A DNA stretch of 42,266 nucleotides from Rhizaria sp. SCN 62-66 (taxonomy: Eukaryota; Rhizaria, unplaced), in NCBI GenBank assembly GCA_001724265.1, contig MEDY01000269.1, positions 1 to 42,266 of the forward strand, in the 5' to 3' direction. The notes under the pieces are model-generated. The model made no database searches. It saw nothing but the letters and a program-made list of their open reading frames with translations, and had not been told where the DNA came from. The position numbers and the translations under genes were made by a program. Below, piece after piece: positions 12,196 through 23,112 of this stretch (the stretch's first letter is position 1; every line of letters starts with the position of its first letter).

Positions 12196-13874
12196 GGTGA
12201 CAGCGTCGCGAAACGCGTCAGGAAAAATAGAAGAGCCGGAACTGCACGCGTCGAGAATTAAGGAGGTTTAAGAGGGATGAGATTGTGGCGTCAAAATGCT
12301 CTTATCAAGAAATTCAAAGTGAAGTTATTGTTTTTACAACTTTGTGGTTGTCTAGAAAGCAATAATAATCCGACTGTGGCGAAATGAAGCAGGTAATGAA
12401 GAAGATACGACCAGCTCACCCCTGCCTCCAATCCCACCACAAAAGCCGCCTCGGCCAGTCGATTTGAGTGGCACTCGCTTCCAAGCCTCTTGTGTACAGT
12501 TTATCGTATGTCGATGGCTGTGTTGGTACAGTATATAATTTTCCAGTAGTCATCGTGTTTAATTCCGCGGCTAAAATAACAATGTTTGCGCTGTATAATG
12601 CATTGTGAAAGCTATTGTGCAAGTCAGATGCCTTCAGTCTGCCCAACGGCTACTCGAAAGAATTCCAGAGGGCGACCTCTCTGGAGGTCATGTGAGATGT
12701 GTCTGCAGTCAAACGAGCCATATTTGATTTTCGGTAATACTAAATGAATTTGCGACTGCCCTCAGCAAGTAAACTTATTGAGTCAAGGCTTTTGAGTGGC
12801 TAGAGTTCTCGATAAAAAGGAGGCAACACCAGATGTAACTTCCCAAAGCGAGTCACGTTACACGATGAAGTCACTGTATCACGATGAAACGTCCATTTGC
12901 GGATGTTAATCATTGCATTACAACATTATCATGTGCTCTAAACTTTTGTTTTATCTTTATCTAATGCATAATGATCAAAATGAGCTCTGGGGAATGCAAG
13001 AAAGTGCGATGTGGCATCTTAAAAGACTAACTCAGACTCACTGCAAGGAGTGACTTTCAGTCTGCTTTGGCGCAAAGCCGGTCATATGTACTGTTTAAAC
13101 CCTGCGGACACCCGACACTTGCTGACATCTCCCGCTCAGAACAAACTGTGACGGGTATCTAGTCTCAAAGTGTCCTGAGCTACCAGACGCTGCAGACCTG
13201 TTCAAGTTAAAAACCAAGAATACATCACGATAATAGATGTCGTTACATGCATAAGCGTGTGATAAATACATGACCTTCTTTGAAAAACGGGTGAACAATA
13301 TTGTCTAATAGATATATACGAGCGTTTAAGTGCTGGACCTGCGTTTATCGTTGCACTCGCGCTATGACAGTGTTTGTGGTGGCTGGCGCGAAGGTTTGGG
13401 GCAGATCAGAGGAGGTTTTGATACCAAGGGAAATGCAGCGATTAGGTGTTTCTGCGTGTGTCTATATAATGCGGACGCTAATGTACACACTTTTATTTAT
13501 CTTATTCCAAATTGACCGCACTTATTTTGCGGGCGTATCTGCTTGCCGATAGCGTGCACGCGCGAAGGATGCCTATCGGAAATGCTCCTCTCAACCGCGC
13601 GCTAGATGGCACTTCATCGCCGCATAACGCTGATTTTCGAAATACGGCTATATTTTCCGTGTTGTCCTTGATGTATTCTGCCTTCTCACAGTGCTCGTTT
13701 TTTCTCTCCTGTTTGTTAAACTGCTACCCAGCCTTTTTTCTTTCCCCTCTCGCCTCGCGCTTCGCAGTAACGCGAGCCTCCTCGCTTCTGTGCTCCTGCC
13801 ACCGCCGCAGCTTTGTGCCCCGGTCTCTGTCACCCTTCACTTGGCGCGGCTGCTGCGTGGGGCGACGTTCTGCA
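12196..13874. other. AT-rich divergent promoter region
   Basis: 1679 bases between the start codons of the carrier gene (-) and the ankyrin gene (+), so it should hold both promoters and 5' UTRs. Short open frames here have no coding look. A small hairpin, CCAGAG/CTCTGG, lies near 12664-12683. The last ~190 bases before 13875 are strongly pyrimidine-rich (T/C runs around 13690-13770), as expected for a 5' UTR or a leader intron. I see no convincing RNA gene. Confidence 0.55.
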
Positions 13875-16800
13875 ATGGGCCAACAAGCCTCGCGTCCCGG
13901 CGGACTTGTTGAGTCGATCAAAAAGGGCACTCTTACCGAGTCCAAACTCAAATTCCTCCTCTCCGTACGTCATCCCTAGCTTTCTTAGACCTCTTTCAAA
14001 TCAAAAGCCATGTGCCCCTCCTTTTTGAAAACAGCTTTTGGGCCTATTTTTTTCTAACTGCCTTTTTAAACTTTCTTTAAACCCTACTTTATATGTGTGT
14101 ATCCGCATCTAAACACTCCTCCTCGGTCTTCCTTCCCTTGCTCGCGTACGTTCGCTCCCTCTCTGCTCAATTTGCTCTGCTCTTTTCGCTCTCGCTCGCG
14201 CTGCCAGAATGGCTACATCATCAACGAGGCGGACCTCCGCGGCCGCACGGCGCTTGTGCGCGCGATCATGCGCGACGACCTGGCGCTGGTAAAGCTGCTG
14301 CTGGCGCACAACGCGGACCCCCGCGTGCTGGACCAGATCCTCTCCTGGTCCGCGCTGCACCACGCCGTGGGCGGCAAGCACAAGGCCATCGTGGCCGAGC
14401 TGCTCAACAACCCGCTGGTGGCGCACATTACGCGGCCGCTGGTGTTTCACACGGACCGTGACGGCCACGACTGCTACCAGCTCGCCGCGCAGCGAGGCCA
14501 GGTCGAGACGTGCTGGATCCTCGGCTTCACGCGCGTGCTCCAGCTCTACCCTCGCGGCTTCGGCGAGGCCGCGCGCCCTGACCTGGAGCCCTACGTTGCC
14601 GCGCAGCTTCAGAAGGCCGTGTCGGCCGCTGCGAACAAGCACGTCGCCAAGACGTTCAAGTTCTTCCTGGGCGGCCTCAAAGCCACCGTCTACACAGTCA
14701 CCTGGCGCAAGAATGACCACATCGGCAACGACGCTGTTGCGAATAATAACAACAACGCTGCTGCCGGTGCTGCTGCTGGAAAGGCGCCCTCTCGGTCTCC
14801 CTCTCTCGCCCCTGCCCCCGCCCCGTCCCCCGCCGGGGCGAGTGCGATGCCGCCGCGCGTGTCTGTGCTGGCCGGCAGCGGCGTGTCATCCGCACCGCCC
14901 GCGCTGCCGCCAGTAATTCTGGTGCCCTGCACTGCGCCCTCAAGCTACCGCGCGCGCACACCGCACGCCCAGGCCGCCGCGCTCGCCGCGCCGGATGGCG
15001 ACGTGGCGCTTGTCACGGTGTCGCACCGGCGCGTGCGCTTGGCGGCCGACGGGCGCGGGCTCGTTATCACGCCCGACGCGGGCGGGCTGCTCAGCAAGGC
15101 CCGGGACGCTGAGTACCTGCCGTTCGGACCCGACACCAAGATCATTGAATGCCCGGGCCCTAACAGCGCCAACTCGAGCAGCAGCAACTTGGGCCAGACT
15201 GGCACCGGCGGGACCGGTGAGTCGCCGGTGCTGCGCGTGATCCTCAACGCCGACGTTGAGATCCACTTCGAGCTCACCGAGCCCACGGGCGGGTCTCTGT
15301 CGGCCGCCTACGCCGGGATGCGATCAGTAGTGGCGACCCTACTGCCGTACTACCGCGGCAAGCAGCGCTGGGACGCCTACGCCACGGCCGCCGTGCGCCT
15401 GCTCAGCGGCGTCGCCTCGGAGCGCCGCGGCGTGTGGCTGCTGCGCGAGCGCCTTGTCACGCTGCGCGCCGAGGTCGAGAACATTGTCCGCGCGGAGAAA
15501 TTTGCGGCACGCGGCGGGGACTACTCGACGGCCAAGAAGCTCAAGGCGCAGCGCCTCCGGATCGCGGCGGAGCACGACATGGTTGAGGAGCGCTACCGCG
15601 CCGCCATCGCGGCCGACAAGGAGCAGGAGCGCAGAAGCAAGGCCTCCGCCGCCGCCGCGCTCGTCGCTGCCAACAACAATGCTCCTGCTCCTGCTGCTGC
15701 TGCTGCTGCTGCTGCTGGTAACAACAATAACAAAAATGCACGCGGCAATAAGAACAACGCCAACAACGCGAGCGCGCAGGAGAGCGCGCAGGTGCGGGGC
15801 CCGCGCGGCGCCAACATGAGCGCCGTGATGCAGCTGCTGCAGGAGGGCGTGGACCTGCAGGACTTCCTCAGTAGCGAGATCCGCCGCGTGAGCGCCGCCG
15901 TGGCCGAGTACGAGGGGCTGCAGCGGCAGGCCGGCAAGGAAACCGAATGGGACCGCGCGCAGTCGGCGCACCTCGCCAAGCAGCCCTTCCTGTTTGCGCG
16001 CGAGCTGTTGTCGCGGTGCCTGGCCGACACCGAGGCCGTCATGGCCTACGCGGGCCGCGGCGACACGCCGCCCGGGACGCCGCAGATCAACGCCTCGGCC
16101 GTGCCGGTCGAGGGGCTCGTGCACCGCCCGCTGCGCGCGGACGGGACGCCGCTGTACGGCGAGGAGGACGAGGACGACGCGCACGCGCTGGTCCTGGCGC
16201 CGCTGCCGCAGAGCGAGAGCGAGCGCGACCGCGCCGCGCTGCCGCCGCTCGACTTGGGGCAGGGGCTCGCCGACATGGGCCTGGGCCTGGGGTTCGAGGA
16301 AGAGGAGGAGGAGCATGGTGTGCTGCCGGCGGGCGACATGGCGCAGGAGCGCGCGCAGGCGGCGTATCCGTCTGTGCCGCGCGTGGCCGTGAACGCGGCC
16401 GCCGTCAACAACGCGCAGTACAACGCGCAGTACAACTCGCAGCAACAGCAGTCGCAGTATGTCAACAGCACTGTGCCCGCTGCGGCGGCCGCGAGTGCGA
16501 GCGGCTTCAAGCTGGCGCCGATGCAAGACCCTTTTAGCAACAGCAACTACAGCAACAATAACAACAACGTGAACGTGAATGTGAATGCCGACGTGCAGAA
16601 CATGAGCCGCGTCATCGTCCTCCAGGACACGCCCACCGCTGCTCACAGCAACAACGCGGTGCAGAACACGGTGAGCGCCCCCGCCGGCGCGTCAACGCCC
16701 GCCCGCATGAGTCTAAGTACCAACGCAGGCCCTCTAAGTACCAGCGCGCGGCCATCGCCGTCGGTGCCCTCACGGCCCGCGCGCGTCACGCCCCCCGCCT

Positions 16801-19800
16801 CCACAGTCGCCAACAGCAGCGGCAACAGCAAAGAGGCCAACGTGAACAACATCAACAGCGCTGCCGTTGCTGCGGGCGCCGGCGTGGCGGCGATGACACC
16901 TTCGGCGTCGCCCGTGCCGTCTCTGTCGTCCTCGCGCGCACCCAGCGCAGCCTCCGCCTCTTCCGCCGTCTCAGCCATCGCCGAACAGCAGCAGCAGCAG
17001 CAGCAGCAGCAGTTTGGTAAAGAGGAGGAGGATGAGGACGCGCTGGCCGCCGCCGTGGCCGCATTGCCCTCCGCCCGCGCCGCCAACACCAGCATCAGCA
17101 ACAGCGGCAAGAACGCTGTCAGCGGCAGCAGCAGCAGCAATGACAAGCCCAAGAAGGTGTTGATGCTCGCCGACGGGCCCGCGCCCGCCCGCGCCCCACG
17201 GCCCCGCACTCAGCCGCAGCATCAGCAGCAACAGCAGCAGCAGCAGGGCGTGAACTACGTCTGCGCCGGCGTCCCCGGCGCGATCGTCTCCAGCCCCGGC
17301 ACCGTGCGCGCCACGAGTACCGCGGGCGTGCCGGGCGCGATCCCGCCCCCCGCGCTCACGGTCGCCTCGTCCGGCTCCGTCCAGAACCACGGCCACGGCC
17401 ACCACCACGGCCAGCAGTATCCCGGGCCCAACGCGGGGTCTCGGATGGGCAGCTTCGCCCACAGCGGCAGCCACTTCGAGAGCGATCCGGCCCCGCCGAC
17501 GTACGACGAGGCCATGTCGCTGTTCCACAACGACGCAGTCTTCTTTCCCGAGCCGCCGCCGCCGCACGGAGACCAGCCCGGCTACCACGGCGACGCCGCC
17601 GCGGGGGGCGCCGCGCTGGAGGCCGAGGCCAAGACCAGCGACGGCAACGGCGACGGCAGCGGCGGTGGCAGTGGCAGTGGGTTTGCTGCGGACGAGTTCG
17701 CGGCCTTCTTCTCGCTGCCGCGGCACCAGGAGGTGGCCGAGGAGGAGGAGTAGGGTGATTTGCCCCCCCTGATCAACAGCAACAACAACAGCAACAATGC
17801 CAACAACAATGACGGTCTCGAGAACGAGGTCGAGGACGGCGACGTCGCGCCTATCCCGGCCTTGTCGTCTCTTATGCAGCCGCAGCCGCCGCGCGCGCCG
17901 CTGGTGGTGAACGTGTCGGCCTCGCTGGCCGACGACGGCGCGGCGCTTACGCCCCTCGACCGCAGCAACAGCAACGTCAACAACAACTGCAACAACAGCA
18001 AGAGCGACAGCCTCGACGGCGCTGCGCTCTACGGCCTCCCGCCCCTCACCGACGACGACAAAGGCGGCAAGGGCAAGGGCAAGGGTAAGGGCCAGCAGAA
18101 CGACAATAGTGACGGCCACAGCGTCAACAGCAACAGCCGCAGCGCGCTGCTGTCGCCCGCGGCATCGATGGCCATCTTCAACGCCATCGCGCAAGTCACC
18201 GCAGACACGCCGGAGCCCGCCAACGCTGACGCCGACGCCAACGCCAATGCCCACGGCAACGCTGACGCTTAGTCTGCGCCTGAGGCCGCATTCGCTGCCG
18301 CTGCCGCGGCGCCCGCGCTATCTGCGACTGCGACGCGGGGCAACGCGCCGGTGCCGCTGTCGATGGCGGCCTCGCTGGACGGCCACGGCCTCAGCCCTCG
18401 CCAGCGCAACCGTGGCGTCGACCGCGACGGAGACCGCGACGGAGACGGAGACGGAGATGCTGAGGGAGACAGAGACGACGAGTTCGCCGCTGGCTTAGGC
18501 CTCGGTTTGGCGCCGGTGTCGGCCTCCGCGGGCGGTGACGGGCTCTCTGGCCTCTCCGGACTGACCCCGCCGCCGCCGCAGCGCCGCGCGCCGCCGCAGC
18601 AGCCGCTGCAGCAGCAGCCGCTGTCGGCGCGCGCGCTCTCGGGCTCCGGCCGCGCCTTCGCCTTCAACGTCAACGCCAGCAGTCTGAACAACAACGGCAA
18701 CGGCAACGGCAACGGCACTGGCAGCGGCGGCGGTGCGGTGATGGCCGCCCCGTTCCCCACCGGCGGCGACTCGCCCGCGGCGTCGCTGCACGCGAGCGAG
18801 TTTTTTGCGCAGGAAGAGGGCTGCGGCGCCGGCCGCAGCGCAGTCTCCGAGGGCGACGGCGGCAGCTTCTACGCCGCCTCCGCCGCCGCCTCCGCCTCGG
18901 CCGCCGCGCACACCGCGCACGCGGGAGGGCACAGGCAGTCGGCGTCCTCGGCGCACTCCGCCGCCGCCGCTGCCGCCGCTGCTGCCGCGTCTGGGGGCGT
19001 CGTGAACGCTGTGACGCACTACGATGAGAGCGACAGCGAGGACGACGACGATGAGGAGGAAGAGGAGGGCGCTCCCGCTGCCTCCGGCTCTGCCGCCGCC
19101 GCCGCCTGCGCTGGCTCCGGCGCCGGCAAGGGCGGCCGCCCGCGTCTGCAGCCCTCGCCCTCCGCCGCCGCCGCCGCCGACTCCACGAGCGGCAGCGGCA
19201 GCGGCGGCGGCGGCAACGGTGGGTCTGGCTACGCCACCGCGGCGTCGGGCACGGCGCGCACCCCCAGCGCCCGCTTCGGGCCCCGGCTCGCGCCCTCCGC
19301 AATGGCGCGCGTCCCAGGTGCGCCCGGCGGCGCGATTGGCGGTGCGAATGTCGCCAGTAGCAGCGGCGGGAATGCGAACCTGCTGGGGGACGACGCGGAC
19401 AGCGTGGACGGCGGCGCCAGCAACAGCAACAGCAGCAGCAGCACCGCGGACATCGCGGCGAGCGTGCGCGCCAACGCCAAGAAGCGTCTGGCCGCCGCGC
19501 GCGCCGCGGGGACTTGGGACGGCCGCCTGCCCTCCGCCTCCGCCTCCGACTCGTTCTCTGAGAACACCGCCAGCGGCGGGCAGCCGCGGCTGAAGCTGGG
19601 CGGCGCTGCTGCGAAAGGCCACGCTGCAGCTGTTAACAACAACAACAGCAACAGCAACAGCAGCGCCAGCATGGGTTCCGACATGGGCATGGGCGACAAC
19701 GCCCTCGGCCAGTTCGACGGCAGCAACAACAACAACGGCAATAACACCGGCAATAACACCGGCGACAACGGCGATAATAACGGCGCGATGGCCGCGATCG

Positions 19801-20321
19801 CGGGCCGGCCGACGCTGGAGCCGGTCGAGCTGGCTGTGAGCCCGAGTGCCGCGGCGTCCGTCTCGATCAGTGCTGTGGACGACGCGGTGGCCTTCGCGGA
19901 CCTGCTGGGCCACGCGCAGTCGACGGCCAGCTACGACACCATGTTCGGGGACGCCTTTAGAGCCACGCGCGCGGCCAACGAGAACGACAAGAGCAACCAC
20001 AATCCTGTCAACAACAATAGCTCCTCCGCTAAGAACAACAACAAGAGCAGCAGCAGCAGCAGCAGCAGTGTCCAGGCTGATAACGCTGACAACGAGAACA
20101 GCAACAACAGCAACAGCAACAGCAACAGCGCAAGCGCAACCACTGCCGGCAGCGTGGGCAGCGCGTCTAGCGGCGGCAAGACCGACGCCAGCGCCAGTGG
20201 CGCCAGCGCCAGTGCGAGTGCCAGCAGCGGGGCGGGCGTGGGCAGCGGGGTGGACTTTGAGTTCGACTTCGACGCCTTCGCGGGAATGCAGCCGGCGGCG
20301 GCGCACGAGGCCGCCATCTGA
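13875..20321 (+). CDS. Myristoylation-motif ankyrin-repeat protein; frame interrupted by two TAG codons
   Basis: Exons 13875-13964 and 14208-20321; intron 13965-14207 (GTACGT...CCAG, phase 0). The N-terminus MGQQAS fits N-myristoylation (Gly2, Ser6), suggesting membrane attachment. Residues ~20-115 are ankyrin-like (RGRTALVRAIMRDDLALVKLL, SWSALHHAV). A helical charged region lies near residues 430-480. Long Asn/Gln/Ser/Ala-rich segments carry a DPF (804-806), a PPTY WW-binding motif (1126-1129) and an acidic stretch. A TAG at 17751-17753 would end the protein at 1211 residues. The same frame, with the same third-position GC bias and Asn-rich tracts, continues through a second TAG (18270-18272) to a TGA at 20319-20321, giving 2067 residues if both are read through; FGDAF (FxDxF type) lies at 1943-1947. 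The role may be an endocytic or signalling scaffold, which is inference. If TAG is a real stop, the CDS ends at 17753. Confidence 0.7.
16985..17013 (+). repeat. (CAG)n poly-Gln microsatellite in the ankyrin gene
   Basis: About nine CAG units read in frame as poly-glutamine. A second, mixed CAG/CAA Gln tract lies near 17217-17247. Both are in frame with the ankyrin exon 2. Confidence 0.8.
17751..17753 (+). other. In-frame TAG number 1 in the ankyrin gene
   Basis: Follows four GAG codons and precedes GGT GAT TTG. Frame 0 stays open on both sides, and the downstream codons keep the gene's strong G/C third-base preference and AAC-AGC (Asn/Ser) tracts. No in-phase intron with the local GTACGT-type donor removes it. 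Confidence 0.9.
18270..18272 (+). other. In-frame TAG number 2 in the ankyrin gene
   Basis: Lies between an Asn-Ala-Asp-Ala repeat and an Ala-rich stretch, in the same frame as the first TAG. The 78 bases to the next potential start are open and Ala-rich, so the coding look continues through the codon without a new start nearby. Confidence 0.9.
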
Positions 20322-20698
20322 CGACTCAGTGATCGGAGTGCGACTGCCAACCGCCATGGGGCGGGGCTGGTAGAGATTGCCCTCTTCTTAACCTTAACGC
20401 GTCGTCGTGAGCTTTTGTCCGACACCGCTCATTTGACTCGGCGGAACACGCGTGGCGTGATAACGGATCATTGCGAAACTTGTAGTCATCACTATTGCTC
20501 ACCGTCGCAACTCTGGACTTCTGTTATGTTAGCTTTTGACGCAACGCAAACGGAAGCTCTTGAGGAGCGTGTGTGATGCGTGTGCGTGCATTGCTGCTGC
20601 CATCGCTGCTACAATCACGCACATCACCATAACAATCTATTATTTGCTTTTTTGTCCTGTACTTGTATATTTTAATCGTCATTGTTGAAAATGAAATC

Positions 20699-20704
20699 AA
20701 TAAA
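20699..20704 (+). terminator. Candidate polyadenylation signal of the ankyrin gene
   Basis: AATAAA in AT-rich DNA about 380 bases downstream of the TGA at 20319-20321. It supports transcription reaching well past both internal TAG codons, but would also fit a long 3' UTR. Confidence 0.5.
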
Positions 20705-20833
20705 GATTAAAAACTAATCGTGAAAGACAAACTTAAAAAGATGCTTATTGATACGTAATGCAGTTTAGAATTATGCTCAATGAGTAAAACGCGTTTTGTA
20801 TTTGTTGACTTGAAAAAACATCATTACACTCAC

Positions 20834-20887
20834 TGACTCACTTGGAGTGAGTCAATCACTCGCACACATTGTCACTGCTTATAAATA
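20834..20887 (+). promoter_or_regulatory. Paired TGACTCA palindrome followed by a TATA-like box
   Basis: TGACTCACT at 20834-20842 and AGTGAGTCA at 20846-20854 are perfect reverse complements around a 3-base centre, giving two AP-1/Gcn4-type bZIP core sites (TGACTCA, TGAGTCA). A TATAAATA follows at 20880-20887. The arrangement looks like a compact promoter, yet no gene is recognised downstream on the plus strand before the 3' end of the minus-strand gene at 21300. A non-coding transcript is possible; chance cannot be excluded. Confidence 0.35.
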
Positions 20888-21299
20888 CGGAATGAACAAA
20901 GCAGATGAGCAAACACAGCGACAAATACGCAAGTTCGCGAGCGCAACTTGAAAAACAACACACACACAGCAGATCAGTGGCGGCTTCGGCTAGCGCCCGC
21001 TGTGGACTGGCACTGACGACCTCAGGTCCTCACCCACATGGCGGCTTAACTTTCCACAACTGCCTACTTGAACACGCCTGAGCACCGCCCGACTTAAGCG
21101 ATACTGAGGCTGTGAATGTGGCATAACGTCTATCGAACGGCGTCTTTAACATCCGACTAGACGACTTAAACATTGAACTCTAACTCAGCATACCAGCGAC
21201 AACATATTGTCTAACCTACATTGTGTGCGAACCCACTCACACAACGCACATAGATACTTTGTGACATACTGAGGCACTTAGCGGCGGCAGTCCTGGCTC

Positions 21300-22472
21300 T
21301 TAGTCGATGTTGTCGACCTCGCCGCGGAGCGAGTCTGGCGAGAGCGAGAGGCGGTCGTGGCGCTGCTGCGCGTTCGCGTACAAGAACGAGCTCCACGCCC
21401 TCAGCGTCACGACGCCGTCCTCCTCGCTCTCGTCGGCCTCCGCCTCGGCCTCAGCCGCAGCCTCCGTCGTAGTGGCAGCTGCCTCAGCCTCAACTGCCTC
21501 AGTCGTAGCAGTCTCGTCCTTCTTGTCGCCAGCTTCAGCGCCAGCCTCAGTCTTCACACCAACCTTCGACGCAGCCTCCGACGCCGCCTTGTCCGCGGGC
21601 ACCGGCGTGGCGATGGAGAGGATAGTATGGCGGAGCCTGGCGTCCTGCGCGGCCGAGTCCGCGGAGAACCAGGGCGACTGCAGCAGCGCCGCCGCCAGCG
21701 CGCGCGCGCTCACGCGGCCCTGGCTGCCGTCGTCCACGGACCGGAACACGTCCAGCAGGTCCTCCACCGCAATCGACGTCGCCTGGGAGGGGGGAACGGG
21801 GGGGAATCAAAGGTGAGTGTGTGTGGGGCATCGGTCCAGTACAGTTACAAGAAAATATAGAAAGATACAAGGTTAAGTTAAACTTATTGCGAGTTAAACT
21901 CATCGTGAAATATAATATTACTGTGCTATAACGACACTAAATTGGCTATAGTGAGTTCTATAGAGGGTTGGTGCAGAAATGAAGACTATTAAAAGATCTG
22001 TGCAATCTAAGGCGAAGCCAGTTGTCGGTCATAGGACACGTACAGCAGAGGGGAAGATGCTTTTGCGCACCGCCGGGCCCTTAGAAGCCGTCTTGGCGGG
22101 CGCGGGCGTAACGAACGCAGCGCCGCCGGCCGCAGCAGCGCCAGCGCCAGCGCCGGCAACTGCGGGGGCAGTGGCAGTGGCAGTGGCAGTGGCAGTGGCG
22201 GCCGCGGGGGCGGGGGAGGAGGCGACTGAGCCCGCGGTCTCGGCCTTGCGCGGGGGCGCGACGGGGGACGGGCGGGCAGCGGCTGCCGAGGCCGCGGAGC
22301 CAGCGGGGGCCGGCGTCGCAGGAGCAGAGGCCGTGGTGGCGGCCGCGGCGGCGGCGGTGGTAGTGGCTTTCTTAGATTTGGAGCCGCTGAAGAAGATGAG
22401 CTTGCCGAGGAGGAGCACGGCGGCGACAGCGACGCCGGCAATGCAGAGACGCTTCTTTTGCTCAGTATCCAT
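21300..22472 (-). CDS. Membrane-anchored EF-hand-like protein, two exons
   Basis: Exon 1 is 22044-22472 and exon 2 is 21300-21782; intron 21783-22043 has a GTACGT donor, a C-rich tract and a CCCAG acceptor, phase 0. The product is 303 residues. One hydrophobic helix at residues ~9-28 (LCIAGVAVAAVLLLGKLIFF) with few residues before it and Lys residues after it suggests an N-terminal membrane anchor. An Ala/Pro/Thr linker of ~110 residues follows. Exon 2 starts ATSIAVEDLLDVFRSVDDG and holds two degenerate EF-hand-like helix-loop-helix units (SVDDGSQGRVS and EEDGVVTLRAW) separated by an acidic Ala/Glu stretch; both loops lack part of the canonical calcium ligands, so calcium binding is doubtful. 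The start is the ATG of MDTEQKKR. I do not recognise an orthologue. Stop is TAA. Confidence 0.72.
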
Positions 22473-23112
22473 CAGCGTCGGAGTGGTGAGAGAGGACACG
22501 GAAGGTGCGACTCAGAACCCGATGCGGTGGGGAAAGACTGGTGGTGTCTAACGGATTGTTTGGGCAGAATGCAACGAGTGTGGCGTAGACGTGCATTGTT
22601 ATCATGGAACAGAGTGTAGTATTAAGAGGTAAAACAAGACATGTGATTATTGTGGGTTAGTGTGCTTTCAAGTCCATTGACGGTGCATACACGAAGATAT
22701 AGAATGATTTGTGAGACTACCCAGCTCCCTGACAGTGACTGTGGTCGAGCGGACCGATGGGTCCCTCGGATCAGTCAGGATGTCCAGCTCTAACTTCGAA
22801 GGCATTAATCGTCGTTTTTCTATCGGAAGCAGCACATACTGTAAACATTTTTCGAATTTCATTGGTCTTTTTATCATTTTCGCAAAATGACACGTTTAAA
22901 TCCTATCTCTAGAGAGCAGTATACGCATGCGCCAATCTGTCGACGTCTCGTGCGGACGTAGAGCGAAACCTTTTTGCTTTCCGCTCTTTCCTGCACTCAT
23001 GTCGGAAAGATAACGATAACGACATTCATCCGTCAAAACTTCAGTATGCATCACTTACTAAACCCTGTAAAATCTGCTCTCCCACGACATTTCTATGCTT
23101 GTTTAGAAAGAA
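22473..23112. other. Divergent promoter region between the EF-hand-like gene and the thiolase
   Basis: 640 bases upstream of both start codons. On the thiolase side there is a tiny upstream frame, ATG TCG GAA AGA TAA, at 22999-23013, and another ATG at 23047 whose frame overlaps the thiolase start out of frame. The pyrimidine-rich stretch ending in TTTAG just before the thiolase ATG resembles a 3' splice site, so a leader intron is possible. Confidence 0.5.

Larger units (their letters stand above)
20322..21299. other. Convergent region with a possible orphan promoter
   Basis: 978 bases between the ankyrin stop (+) and the EF-hand-like stop (-). An AATAAA at 20699-20704 is a good polyadenylation signal for the ankyrin gene, about 380 bases after its TGA. 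Further on lie a bZIP-type palindrome and a TATA-like box (separate entries), then a hairpin CAAGTT/AACTTG at 20930-20950 and a short CA repeat near 20961-20970. No conserved protein is visible. Confidence 0.55.

Noticed and set aside
12416-12646. 76-codon minus-strand open frame in the carrier/ankyrin spacer
   Set aside because: No family resemblance, average composition of non-coding DNA here, and it sits in the probable promoter region.
17731-17777. A 47-base GT...AG intron that would remove the first TAG
   Set aside because: It shifts the frame and runs quickly into a stop; it is GC-rich, too short compared with the other introns (120-261 bases) and lacks their donor type.
18495-20357. 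A 620-codon open frame antisense to the ankyrin tail
   Set aside because: Stops are rare on both strands of such GC-rich DNA. The plus frame carries the Asn/Ser/Asp tracts and G/C third-base bias; the antisense frame gives featureless Arg/Gly/Ala/Val strings.
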